Below the pieces are notes generated by a model, which was not told the DNA's origin, made no database searches, and saw only the letters and a list, made by a program, of their open reading frames with translations. This document shows, in pieces, positions 1 through 7,822 of a stretch of 64,000 nt of DNA. Positions within the stretch are counted from its first letter, which is position 1. Each line of letters starts with the position of its first letter. Made by a program: the position numbers and the translations under genes. Source of the stretch: JAXMCK01 sp046349395 (GTDB lineage Bacteria; Pseudomonadota; Alphaproteobacteria; Geminicoccales; Geminicoccaceae); the NCBI GenBank assembly GCA_046349395.1, contig JAXMCK010000005.1:310001-374000 (forward strand), read 5' to 3'.

Positions 1-1
1 G

Positions 2-646
2 CGTCCCGCCCCCTACCCATCCCGGCCCGCCGTCGCCGGCCGCAGGGCCGCCGCCCTGCGTCGGGTCGCGGCAGGGCAGGACGCGGTGGCCGCCGCCAGG
101 GCCGCACGGCTCCCCGCCGACGAGGTCCGCGCGATGCTGGCCGACGGCAAGGTCGGCGGCCTGCTCGCCACCTGGCGCGACGTCGTCGGCCTGCTGGCCA
201 CCGTGCGCCTGCACCTGCTGCGCTTCCTCAGCCTCGTCGTCGTGCAGGAGGCGATGGAAGAGCGCGAGCCCCGGGTCGCCGCCTGGTTCTTCTCCGAGAG
301 CCAGCGCGGTCGCGATCCGTTCGAGGTGCTGGCCCAATCCGTGATGCGGATGCTGACGCGCACGCCGCGCGAGCCGGCCGTCCGGCCACCGCCGGCCCCG
401 CCCGGCGAGTGCGATCCGATGTCCGACGCCTACGCCGCCCGGGCCCGCCTGCGCGTGGTCGCCATGCTGCGGATGCGCGTCATCGAGGAGATCGCCTGGC
501 GCCGCGCCGACCTTCTGGAAGAGTTGGGCCACGACCCCGCCAAGCCGGTGCCCGACGCCCTCGACTGGCTCCCCGCCCTCGGCCTGCCGCCGATACCGAC
601 GGATCCTGTCACCGCACCCGTGCCGGAAGCGCGCGCCGGTCCCTAG
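2..646 (+). CDS. Helical protein of unknown family, copy A (5' truncated)
   Basis: The function is not recognised. The reading frame is open from base 2, so the start lies outside the window. The translated bases before the first in-window ATG (position 86) match the N-terminus of the paralogue at 20420-21088 (PAVAGR and RRVAAGQD here), which shows the true start is upstream. The N-terminal part carries a helix-turn-helix-like stretch (ARLPADEVRAML). The core motif is REPRVAAWFF followed by RGRDPFEVLAQSV. The C-terminal part is Arg-rich helices (ARARLRVVAMLRMRVIEEI). It has no signal peptide, membrane segment or visible catalytic motif. A more distant relative is at 61544-62263. A repeat shared by all three genes begins 27 nt after the stop. 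A DNA-binding or terminase-small-subunit-like role is only a guess from the helical pattern. Confidence 0.75.
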   Translation, partial: RPAPYPSRPAVAGRRAAALRRVAAGQDAVAAARAARLPADEVRAMLADGKVGGLLATWRDVVGLLATVRLHLLRFLSLVVVQEAMEEREPRVAAWFFSESQRGRDPFEVLAQSVMRMLTRTPREPAVRPPPAPPGECDPMSDAYAARARLRVVAMLRMRVIEEIAWRRADLLEELGHDPAKPVPDALDWLPALGLPPIPTDPVTAPVPEARAGP

Positions 647-673
647 CCGCTAACGCCTCCCGACCTGATCCAG

Positions 674-741
674 CCCCCAGCCCAAACGGCTGCCCGGGGC
701 CGATAGCCGTTGGGCCGCCACAACTCTGCCCGTCCAGCGGG
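674..741 (+). repeat. Dispersed 3' repeat, copy A (degenerate)
   Basis: The first ~40 bases (CCCCCAGCC, then GGCTGCCCGGGGCCGAT) match the repeats at 21116-21210 and 61383-61477. The later part is only partly alignable (CAACTC, GCCCGT). The GC palindrome seen in the other copies is missing here, where the stop of the convergent FG-GAP gene lies. The similarity with copy B also extends about a dozen bases to the left. Confidence 0.65.
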
Positions 742-2205
742 TCAGGGGACCACTTTGCCGACCACGATCGCGTACCGGCCCCAGGTGACGATCTCGTCCC
801 GGCCGTCGCCGTCGACATCGTAGACGAGCGGGCGGGAGGACCACTGGTAGGGTGGTGCCAGGGCCGCTTCGGTCGCGGAGAGCGTCTGCTGGTTCCAGTA
901 CCAGGCGCGGCTCAGGCGGAGATTGCCGAAGCGGTCCATCACGTCGCCGAAGGCACCGACCAACTCGTCGGTGCCGGGATTGGCATCGAGGGCGGCGTTC
1001 TGCATCGGCAGTTCGGTGAACTCCGTGCCGGCGTGGTAGCGGAGGACGGCTCCCGACGGCGACACGAACCAGAGCCGGTTCGGTCCGGTGGGCTCGGGCT
1101 TGGACCGGATGGCCAGGACCTTGCCGCTGTTGACCGGATCCAGGGCGGCGGCGACGACGAACTGCGGGTTCGGCAGCTTCGAGAGCGGCAGGCTCCAGGT
1201 CGGCGCGCAGTCCGATGCGCGGTAGGCCCGGGTACCCGTCAGGCCGACCGCCACCACCTCGAAGCCCGGGACGGCCGGATCGAAATCGCCGATCGCCATC
1301 GAATCGACGTGATCCTTGGGCCAACCCGCCAGGGTGCAGAGCAGCGTTCCGTTCGGTGCGAACTTGTACTTGCCGACGAAGATCGCCTCGGCGAGGCCGT
1401 CATTGTTCTGGTCCAGCGGCCAGGCGTAGTGGCCGGCATCGCAGGTCGTGCGCGACCAGAGCCGGTTGAGGTCGGTGTCGAAGGCGACCGTCTGCGAGAA
1501 GGTGTCGACATAGTTCATGGCACAGCCGGCCGTGGCCGGTGCCTTGAACGACACCAGCACCAGCGGCTTCGCCATGCCCGGCACGCGGAAGGCGGCGATG
1601 TGGCACTCGTCGGCGACGCGTACCGCCCGCTGGCCGGCGAGCACGACGTCCCGGACGATCCGGCCCGTCCGCCCGTCCCGCACCATGAGGTGCTTGGCGA
1701 ACCCGTCCGGGGCTTTCGGATCGGGCACCGCCCAGCAGTGGATGACGTCCTGGCCCCCGTCCCCATCGATGTCGACGACGGCCAGCGTGTCGCGGTGGTT
1801 GTACTGCCGATGGACGCGTCCGACTGGATTGTCCGCCTCCCAGAGCTTGATGCCGTCGATCGTGTAGACCCGGATCAGGCGGTAGCCATTGTGCTGCAGA
1901 TACTCGAAGCGGCCGTCGCCATCGACGTCGATGGGATGCAGGTCGGAACGGACATTGATCTGTGGGTCACCGTCGATGGCGAACTTGGTCACCGTCGTCG
2001 CCGTCAGCATCGGCTCCAGGGCGGGGGCACCGGGCACACTCTTCTGCTGGTAGGCGACTCCCCGCAGAGGATGGTGATGGAGCAGGACCCGATCGAGGCG
2101 TGTCAAGGCGTCGAGGGCATTGGCCCGCCCGAGGAGGCCCACCACCATGACGAAAGCGACCAATATCGACAGTAAGTAACGACCCTGCCGAGGGCTTATG
2201 ATCAT
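742..2205 (-). CDS. Secreted FG-GAP/VCBS-type beta-propeller protein (paralogue 1)
   Basis: A 487-residue exported protein with an N-terminal hydrophobic signal (LLSILVAFVMVVGLLGRANA). Asp-rich Ca-binding loops of FG-GAP/VCBS type occur near both ends (DVDGDGRFE, DIDGDGGQD, DVDGDGRDE). Conserved short motifs include RGVAY, GRVHR, TCDAGHY.WPLD and DHVDS. It has exactly the same length as the protein at 12851-14314 and aligns with it end to end. Such propellers resemble the scaffold of polysaccharide lyase family 11, but I see no basis for assigning lyase activity. The protein is probably periplasmic or extracellular. It converges with copy A of the helical family, with the repeat between them. 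Confidence 0.85.
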   Translation of the reverse strand: MIISPRQGRYLLSILVAFVMVVGLLGRANALDALTRLDRVLLHHHPLRGVAYQQKSVPGAPALEPMLTATTVTKFAIDGDPQINVRSDLHPIDVDGDGRFEYLQHNGYRLIRVYTIDGIKLWEADNPVGRVHRQYNHRDTLAVVDIDGDGGQDVIHCWAVPDPKAPDGFAKHLMVRDGRTGRIVRDVVLAGQRAVRVADECHIAAFRVPGMAKPLVLVSFKAPATAGCAMNYVDTFSQTVAFDTDLNRLWSRTTCDAGHYAWPLDQNNDGLAEAIFVGKYKFAPNGTLLCTLAGWPKDHVDSMAIGDFDPAVPGFEVVAVGLTGTRAYRASDCAPTWSLPLSKLPNPQFVVAAALDPVNSGKVLAIRSKPEPTGPNRLWFVSPSGAVLRYHAGTEFTELPMQNAALDANPGTDELVGAFGDVMDRFGNLRLSRAWYWNQQTLSATEAALAPPYQWSSRPLVYDVDGDGRDEIVTWGRYAIVVGKVVP

Positions 2206-2355
2206 TGGGCGAGTTCCTTTTCGCCACCCCGTGTGCCGGGTCGTATGCCCACGGCCGGATGTGGCGAAGCCCTATTCCGTCAGTTTTGCCACAACAGGCG
2301 AAATCGTGACCTTGCCGGGAAGAATGACCGTTGGTGGACGACCGGCGACGCCGTT

Positions 2356-3351
2356 TCAGGCCACAGTTTCTGCCACACCTTGTGGCGTAGATTGGCCAGT
2401 GCCGCAGAACGTTCTGAACGACCGCTCGACGAGGACCGGATCCAGATCGCGGCCGATGACCACGAGGCGGGTGGCCGGCCGACCGTCCGGCCAACTCGTC
2501 AGATGCTCCGGGCGGTGCACGAGATGCTGCACACCCTGGACCACGACCGGACCGTCCGAGCCGGCGACATGCAGGAGCCCCTTCACCCTGAGGATGCTGC
2601 TGCCGTGCCGGTGGAGCAGAAGGCTGAGCCACAGCCCGAAGGATGCCCAGTCGAGCGGTTCGTCCGCGCCGATGACGAAGGTACCGAGCCCGCTGCCGTG
2701 CCGATGATGGCCGACATCGGGTGTGGCGCTGCTCCGATGTGCCTCACCGTCCAGCAGCACCAGATCCGCAGCCTCGTTCTCCGAGGTCGGATGCAGGCCG
2801 GCCGTCGGGTTCAGGCGCGACAGCCGATGCGCGAGCGACTGCACCACGTCTGAGTCGACCAGGTCGGTCTTGGACACCACGAGACGATCGGCGATCGCCA
2901 CCTGCCGCTCGGCCTCCTCGAACCGGTCGAGATTGGCGGCCCCGCTCACGGCGTCGACCACGGTGATCACAGCACCCAGCCGGAAATGCCAGCGCAGCGA
3001 GGGGTCGGCCGAGAAGCTGGCGACGATCGGGACGGGATCGGCCAAGCCCGTGGTCTCGATCACGACCCGGTCGAAAGGCGCGATCTCGCCGCGGTCGCGC
3101 CGACCCAGGAGCCGGGCCAGGCCCTCGCGCAGATCGCCCCGGATCGAGCAGCAGATGCAGCCGCTCTTCAGCAGCACCACCTCCTCGTCCACCGCCTCGA
3201 CCAGGAGGTGATCCAGCCCGACCTCACCGAACTCGTTGATGAGGACGGCGGTGCGCGCCAGCTCCGGTCGCTGCAGCAGGCGGCGAAGCAGCGAGGTCTT
3301 GCCGCTGCCGAGAAAGCCCGTCAGCAGATTGACGGTGACCGGCTCCCTCAA
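2356..3351 (-). CDS. CobW/COG0523 family GTPase (metal chaperone type)
   Basis: A G3E-family GTPase that is expected to deliver zinc or cobalt to a client metalloenzyme. The P-loop GFLGSGKT is at residues 12-19, NEFGE at 39-43, the metal-binding CxCC (GCICC) at 64-68, and a SKTD base-recognition motif follows. The C-terminus holds a CobW_C-like domain with a His-rich linker (DVGHHRHGSG). I chose the TTG at 3351: it overlaps the TGA of the upstream gene (TTGA) and places the P-loop at the usual distance from the N-terminus. The protein is 331 residues, normal for the family. It is co-transcribed with a Cys-rich small protein and a metal-dependent deacetylase-fold enzyme, which are plausible clients. 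It could equally serve an enzyme elsewhere. Confidence 0.88.
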   Translation of the reverse strand: MREPVTVNLLTGFLGSGKTSLLRRLLQRPELARTAVLINEFGEVGLDHLLVEAVDEEVVLLKSGCICCSIRGDLREGLARLLGRRDRGEIAPFDRVVIETTGLADPVPIVASFSADPSLRWHFRLGAVITVVDAVSGAANLDRFEEAERQVAIADRLVVSKTDLVDSDVVQSLAHRLSRLNPTAGLHPTSENEAADLVLLDGEAHRSSATPDVGHHRHGSGLGTFVIGADEPLDWASFGLWLSLLLHRHGSSILRVKGLLHVAGSDGPVVVQGVQHLVHRPEHLTSWPDGRPATRLVVIGRDLDPVLVERSFRTFCGTGQSTPQGVAETVA

Positions 3352-3650
3352 TGCCGGCCGCCCATCGCCTCGACGCGCGCGATCAGGCGGGGGTCGAGCG
3401 GATCCAGCACCTTGCCGGACAGCTTCTCGGCCGCCGGCCACAAGGCACCCAGATGGTCGATCACGAGGGACCGGCCCGTCGGGCCGGTCAGGGTGAAGCG
3501 GCCCTGCCAGTCGGCACAGCGGATCCCCATCTCGGCCAGGACGGCATTGGCGACGCGCACGCGATGCTGGCGCTGTGCGGGGCCGAGGCCCCCGCCGGCA
3601 CCGTCGGTCCAGTGACCGACCGTGCCGAACAGACCGCAGAGGCCGCACAT
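3348..3650 (-). CDS. Small protein with N-terminal CxxC
   Basis: 100 residues, starting MCGLCG and with a His-Trp pair at 13-14 (Cys2, Cys5, His13), a possible metal-binding N-terminus. The rest is a compact domain with no known motif (RFTLTGPTGRSLVIDHLG). The ATG is 10 nt after the deacetylase stop, and the TGA overlaps the TTG start of the CobW GTPase. This tight coupling argues that it works with the metal chaperone, perhaps as an adaptor or metal carrier. That function is inference. Confidence 0.75.
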   Translation of the reverse strand: MCGLCGLFGTVGHWTDGAGGGLGPAQRQHRVRVANAVLAEMGIRCADWQGRFTLTGPTGRSLVIDHLGALWPAAEKLSGKVLDPLDPRLIARVEAMGGRH

Positions 3651-3660
3651 GCTACCGCAC

Positions 3661-4560
3661 TCAGGACACCGGGCGTGCGGAGCCGCTGCGCGGGAAGCGC
3701 CGTGCGAAGTCGTCGGCGATCTCCTCCATCGTCACGAACTTCACGCCGTCATGCCCCTTCATGTGCTCGTAGAGCCGCTCCAGCATGAGCAGCACCTGCG
3801 GCTTGCCCGAGACGTCGGGATGGATGGTGATCGGGAAGATCGCGTAGTCGTACTCGCGGTAGACCCAGTCGAACTGGTCCCGCCACATCTCTTCGAGGTG
3901 CCGCGGATTGACGAAGCCGTGGCTGTTGGGGGCCGCCTTGATGAACATCATCGGCGGCAGGTCGTCGAGATACCAGGAGGCAGGGATCTCGATCAGGTCG
4001 GTCTCGGTGCCGCGCTCGAACGGCGTCATCCAGGTGCTGGGATGCTGCGAATAATCGATCTTCGTCCACTTGTCCCCGACCCGCACATAGTAGGGGTGGT
4101 GGTCGTTGTGCATCAGGCTGTGGTCGTACTTGATGCCCTTCTTCAGCAGCAGCTCATTCGTCTTCGAGCCGAACTCCCACCAGGGAGCGACGTAGCCGCG
4201 CGGACGCTTGCCGGAAAGCTTCTCGATGACGTCGATGCACTTGTCGAAGATCGCCTCTTCCTGCTCCGGCGTCATCGCCACCGGGTTCTCGTGGCTGTAG
4301 CCGTGCATGCCGATCTCGTGCCCGGCGTCCGCCACGGCCTTCATCTGCGAGGGGAAGGTCTCTGCCGAGTGCCCCGGCACGAACCAGGTCGTGCGGATGC
4401 CCCAGCGATCGAACAGGCGCAGCAGGCGCGGCGAGCCGACCTCGCCGGCGAACACGCCGCGGCTGATGTCGCACGGGCTGTCCTCGCCACCATAGGACCC
4501 GAGCCAGCCGGCGACGGCGTCGACGTCGATCCCGAACGAGACGAGAATTTCCTTGGCCAA
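3661..4560 (-). CDS. Polysaccharide deacetylase (NodB-fold) family hydrolase
   Basis: A 299-residue cytoplasmic NodB-fold protein without a signal peptide. The metal-site elements are visible: Asp12/Asp14 in GIDVD and HxxxH at 86-90 (HGYSH). It also has RGYVAPWWEFG and late HPDVSG. The lack of a signal and the overall pattern resemble the subgroup of cyclic-imide hydrolases and PgdA-like amidases rather than secreted chitin deacetylases, so the substrate may be a small cyclic imide or amide. The start is TTG, backed by an AGGAGGG ribosome site a few bases upstream; no closer ATG fits. It is the first gene of a three-gene unit with the Cys-rich protein and the CobW GTPase. Confidence 0.85.
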   Translation of the reverse strand: MAKEILVSFGIDVDAVAGWLGSYGGEDSPCDISRGVFAGEVGSPRLLRLFDRWGIRTTWFVPGHSAETFPSQMKAVADAGHEIGMHGYSHENPVAMTPEQEEAIFDKCIDVIEKLSGKRPRGYVAPWWEFGSKTNELLLKKGIKYDHSLMHNDHHPYYVRVGDKWTKIDYSQHPSTWMTPFERGTETDLIEIPASWYLDDLPPMMFIKAAPNSHGFVNPRHLEEMWRDQFDWVYREYDYAIFPITIHPDVSGKPQVLLMLERLYEHMKGHDGVKFVTMEEIADDFARRFPRSGSARPVS

Positions 4561-4661
4561 GGGGGTCCCTCCTCTTGTGGCGCACGGCGCTTCTGCTCGA
4601 ACAGGCTAGCCTCGCCTGCGGCTGCCGTCGCGCGCAACGAATCGGCAGAACTGCTCATTTC

Positions 4662-4690
4662 TTGGTCGTCGGCGTTGGACCGGCTAGACT
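4662..4690 (+). promoter_or_regulatory. Candidate sigma-70-type promoter for the Uma2 gene
   Basis: TTGGTC at 4662-4667 and TAGACT at 4685-4690 are separated by 17 bases. Transcription would start near 4697, after the GTG at 4691, which supports the ATG at 4718 as the translation start of the next gene. Confidence 0.45.
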
Positions 4691-4717
4691 GTGCAACGGA
4701 CGACGTGGATCGACGAC

Positions 4718-5260
4718 ATGGGCGAGCCTGCCGTACAGACGATGACCGTGGCCGAGTTCCTGCAGTGGGACGACGGCACCGACACCCGCTACGAGTTAGC
4801 GGCCGGCGTCCCGCGGGCCATGGCGCCGGCGTCCGGCAGCCATCGCGGACTGGTCAACAATCTCAGCGGGTTGATTTACAACGCCCTTCTGCCGCGGCGC
4901 CCCTGCCGGGGTGAGAATGAGGCGGGCATCCGCATCGATGACCGCACTTGGTGGCTGGCGGATATCGCGGTCACCTGTCGCGAGCCGGCTCCCGAGACCT
5001 TGGAGCCGCAATTGATCGTCGAGGTACTCTCACCCACTACCCGACTCCATGATCTCGGCCGCAAGCTCAATGACTACAAGACACTGCCGAGCGTGCGGGA
5101 GATATGGATGGTCGACAGCGAACGCCGCTGGATCCAGGTCTGGAGGCATCAGGACGAGACCTGGAGCGGCTTGGATTTCGTGGGCACTGCAACGCTTGCG
5201 AGCGACGTCCTCGCAACGACTGTGAGCTTCGACGAGATCTACCGGGACAGCGGCGTCTAG
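4718..5260 (+). CDS. Uma2 family (DUF820) PD-(D/E)xK-type protein
   Basis: 180 residues with the usual Uma2 layout: an N-terminal MTVAEFLQW, a middle WWLADIAV, then VEVLSPTT, DLGRKLNDY and REIWMVDSERR. These correspond to the Asp, Glu-x-Lys-like nuclease core of the family, which is predicted to be a restriction-endonuclease-like fold of unknown biological role. An in-frame GTG lies at 4691, but the candidate promoter ends there, so I prefer the ATG at 4718; the ATG at 4742 is also possible. It stands alone, divergent from the deacetylase unit. Uma2 proteins are usually scattered singletons, as here. Confidence 0.88.
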   Translation: MGEPAVQTMTVAEFLQWDDGTDTRYELAAGVPRAMAPASGSHRGLVNNLSGLIYNALLPRRPCRGENEAGIRIDDRTWWLADIAVTCREPAPETLEPQLIVEVLSPTTRLHDLGRKLNDYKTLPSVREIWMVDSERRWIQVWRHQDETWSGLDFVGTATLASDVLATTVSFDEIYRDSGV

Positions 5261-5264
5261 GCCC

Positions 5265-6260
5265 TCAGGCTCCGGCCGGAGCCGGTGCCGCCGCCTTGTA
5301 GCCCGCCGCCGCGACCTTGGCCGCCTGTCGCCGCTGCAGGTGCTGGTCCGCGAGCACGCCGACCAGGATCACCGCTCCCATCACGGCGAAGTTCAGCGAG
5401 CTCGGAATGCCCAGCAGGTTCACCAGGTTCTGCAATACCTGGAGCAGGACCGCACCCAGCACGATGCCGAGGATCGAGCCCTCGCCGCCGCGCAGCGAGC
5501 AACCGCCCAGCACGGCGGCGGCGATGGCGTAGAGCTCGTAGAAGTTGCCATGTGCCGAGGGCGAGATCGAATTCGTGTAGAACGCGATGAAGACGGCAGC
5601 GAGCCCGGCCAGCGCCCCGGAGATGACGTAGGCCGTGGCGGTGACGAGGCTGGTGTCGATGCCCGAGTAGCGCGCAGCCTCCTCGTTCTTGCCGACGGCG
5701 TAGAGATAGCGGCCATAGACCGAGCGGTGCAGCAGCACCGCCAGGATCAGCGCCATCGCCACGAAGGTGATGAAGGTGTGCGGCACGCCGAAGGTCTTGC
5801 CCGACATCAGCCAGGCCAGCGTGTCGAAGTCGCCGCCATAGCCGAAGCCGATCGTGGCGTCCGCCATGTACCAGCGGGCGATGCCCCGATAGATCAGCAG
5901 GCCGCACAAGGTCACGACGAAGGGCTGCATCCGCATCCTGGTGATGAGGAAGCCGTGAATGGCACCGAGCAGCGCCCCCATGCCGATGGCAAACGGCAGC
6001 ACGAACTGCCAGGGCAGGCCGTAGTTCACCATCAGATCGGTGAAGATCACGCCGATAAGGGCGAACATCGAGCCGACCGACAGCTCGATGCCGCCGGTGA
6101 TGATGACGAGGCCCTCGCCGAGGCTGAACAGGCCGAAGAGGCCGATCAGGTTCGCCATGTTGACGAGGTTGACCGGCGAGAGGAAGCGCGGGTTGAGGAA
6201 TGCTGTGACGGCACCCACGACCAGGATCAGGACGAGTAGCCCCAGTTCCTTCTTCGGCAT
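5265..6260 (-). CDS. Ribose/xylose-type ABC transporter permease
   Basis: 331 residues and strongly hydrophobic, with the RbsC-like signatures ITGGIELSVGSM and LGGCSLRGGEGS, the latter near the C-terminal coupling region. It forms the membrane channel of a carbohydrate importer with the ATPase directly upstream (stop/start gap 3 nt) and the binding protein before that. The final ~25 residues are an Ala-rich soluble tail. The sugar cannot be told from sequence. Confidence 0.93.
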   Translation of the reverse strand: MPKKELGLLVLILVVGAVTAFLNPRFLSPVNLVNMANLIGLFGLFSLGEGLVIITGGIELSVGSMFALIGVIFTDLMVNYGLPWQFVLPFAIGMGALLGAIHGFLITRMRMQPFVVTLCGLLIYRGIARWYMADATIGFGYGGDFDTLAWLMSGKTFGVPHTFITFVAMALILAVLLHRSVYGRYLYAVGKNEEAARYSGIDTSLVTATAYVISGALAGLAAVFIAFYTNSISPSAHGNFYELYAIAAAVLGGCSLRGGEGSILGIVLGAVLLQVLQNLVNLLGIPSSLNFAVMGAVILVGVLADQHLQRRQAAKVAAAGYKAAAPAPAGA

Positions 6261-6263
6261 CGC

Positions 6264-7775
6264 TCAGGCCGCCGCCGCGCTGTGGCCGACGGCCAGGTGC
6301 AGCACGGCGTGCTCGCTGAAATCGGCCCGGTCGAGGAAGCCGCTGATGGTCCCCTCGTGCATCACGGCGATCTGGTCGCTCACCCCGATGACCTCCTCCA
6401 TGTCGCTGCTGATCATCAGGATCGCCACCCCCGCATCGGCCAGCTGCCGCATCAGCTGGTAGATCTCGCTCTTGGCCCCGACATCGATGCCGCGCGTCGG
6501 CTCGTCGAAGATGATGAGCTGCGGCCGCATCGAGAGCCACTTCGCCAGCACGACTTTCTGCTGGTTGCCGCCACTCAGGCTCACCGTCGGCGTGTCGATC
6601 GAGGGGGCCCGGATCCCGAGCCGGCCCTTCTCGCGCTCGGCCACCTCGCGCTCGGCGCCGCCGTCGATCAGGCCGAGCTTCGCGTAGCTCTCGAGGCCCG
6701 CCAGCGTGACGTTGGCCCGGATCGGCAGCTCCAGCACGAGGCCCGAACGCTTCCGGTCCTCGGGTGCGAGATAGATCCCGCGTCCGATCGCTTCCCGCGG
6801 CGAGCGCACCTGGAGCGGCTCCCCGTCGAGGAGGATCTCGCCCGCCAGCGGCGGGTCGATGCCGAAGAGCGTGCGCGCCAGCGATGTCCGCCCGGCCCCG
6901 ATCAGCCCGGCCAGGCCCAGGATCTCGCCGCGCCGGATGTTCAGGTCGACGCTGCGGTCCGGAAAGGCGCTGGTGCGGACACCCTTGATCTCGCAGCCCC
7001 CGCCGCCGGGCTCGCGCCGCGGGGGGACGTAGAGGGACTTCAGGTCGCGGCCGATCATCAGGCGGATCATCACCGCGTGGCTGATCTCGTCCTTGGCGAG
7101 CTCGCCCACCATCCGCCCGTCGCGCAGGACCACGACCCGGTCGGCCGCGGTGCGGATCTCGTTGAGGCGGTGGGTGATGTAGATGATGCTGACACCCTGC
7201 GCCTTCAGCTCGGCGACGACGGCCAGCAGGCGGTCCGTCTCGGAGAGGGTCAGGCTCGAGGTCGGCTCGTCCATGATGATGAGCCGGGCCTTCTGCGAGA
7301 GGGCCTTCGCGATCTCCACCATCTGCCGCTGCGCGATCGAAAGCTCGGCGACCAGCGTGTCGGGTGCGAAGTCGACATTGAGCCGGCGCAGATAGGGCTC
7401 GACCTCGCGGCGTAGCCGGGTCCGGTCGACCAGCCGCAGGAAGCCGCCCTTCAGCGGCTCGCGGCCGATATGGACGTTGGCGGCGACGTCCAGGTTCTCG
7501 AACAGGTTCAGTTCCTGGTGGACGAAGGCGATGCCCGCGGCCAGCGACTGCGGCACCGTCAGGGCGGCGTGCGCCGCGTCGTCGATGACGATCGTGCCGG
7601 AACTCGGCGCCACGACGCCACCCAGCACCTTCATGAGTGTGCTCTTGCCGGCCCCGTTCTCGCCGATGAGGCCGACGACCTCGCCGGCACCCACCGACAT
7701 GCCGACGCCGGCGAGTGCGGTGACACCCGGATAGGTCTTCGTGATGTCACGAAGCTCGAGGAAGGGCACGCTCAT
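6264..7775 (-). CDS. Sugar ABC transporter ATPase with two nucleotide-binding domains
   Basis: 503 residues, the usual length for RbsA/MglA-type proteins. The first domain has a canonical Walker A (GENGAGKST) and a signature-region LSIAQRQMVEIAKAL. The second has the degenerate Walker A typical of the family (GLIGAGRTS) but a good signature LSGGNQQKV and Walker B (LIIFDEPTRGID). It powers the importer formed with the permease downstream and the binding protein upstream. The ATG at 7775 begins SVPFLELRDITK, the normal N-terminus of this family; the frame remains open further upstream without similarity. Confidence 0.93.
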   Translation of the reverse strand: MSVPFLELRDITKTYPGVTALAGVGMSVGAGEVVGLIGENGAGKSTLMKVLGGVVAPSSGTIVIDDAAHAALTVPQSLAAGIAFVHQELNLFENLDVAANVHIGREPLKGGFLRLVDRTRLRREVEPYLRRLNVDFAPDTLVAELSIAQRQMVEIAKALSQKARLIIMDEPTSSLTLSETDRLLAVVAELKAQGVSIIYITHRLNEIRTAADRVVVLRDGRMVGELAKDEISHAVMIRLMIGRDLKSLYVPPRREPGGGGCEIKGVRTSAFPDRSVDLNIRRGEILGLAGLIGAGRTSLARTLFGIDPPLAGEILLDGEPLQVRSPREAIGRGIYLAPEDRKRSGLVLELPIRANVTLAGLESYAKLGLIDGGAEREVAEREKGRLGIRAPSIDTPTVSLSGGNQQKVVLAKWLSMRPQLIIFDEPTRGIDVGAKSEIYQLMRQLADAGVAILMISSDMEEVIGVSDQIAVMHEGTISGFLDRADFSEHAVLHLAVGHSAAAA

Positions 7776-7787
7776 GGCAGCCGACCA

Positions 7788-7812
7788 GGGACCGGTGCCG
7801 GGCACCGGTCCC
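7788..7812 (-). promoter_or_regulatory. Intercistronic stem-loop between binding-protein and ATPase genes
   Basis: A perfect dyad with 12-bp arms (GGGACCGGTGCC and its complement) around one central base at 7800. It lies between the stop of the binding-protein gene (7823) and the start of the ATPase gene (7775), with no T-run. Hairpins here commonly protect the upstream message or partly stop transcription, so that binding protein exceeds transporter; that role is inferred. Confidence 0.6.
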
Positions 7813-7822
7813 CAGCGAAGCC

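Noticed and set aside
409..2175. Long open frame on the plus strand across copy A and the FG-GAP gene
   Set aside because: It is antisense to a clear FG-GAP protein and its translation lacks any domain character; high GC leaves such frames open.
5257..6540. 427-residue minus frame over the sugar permease
   Set aside because: It is a frame-shifted shadow of the permease and ATPase genes, very rich in Arg/Gly and without motifs.
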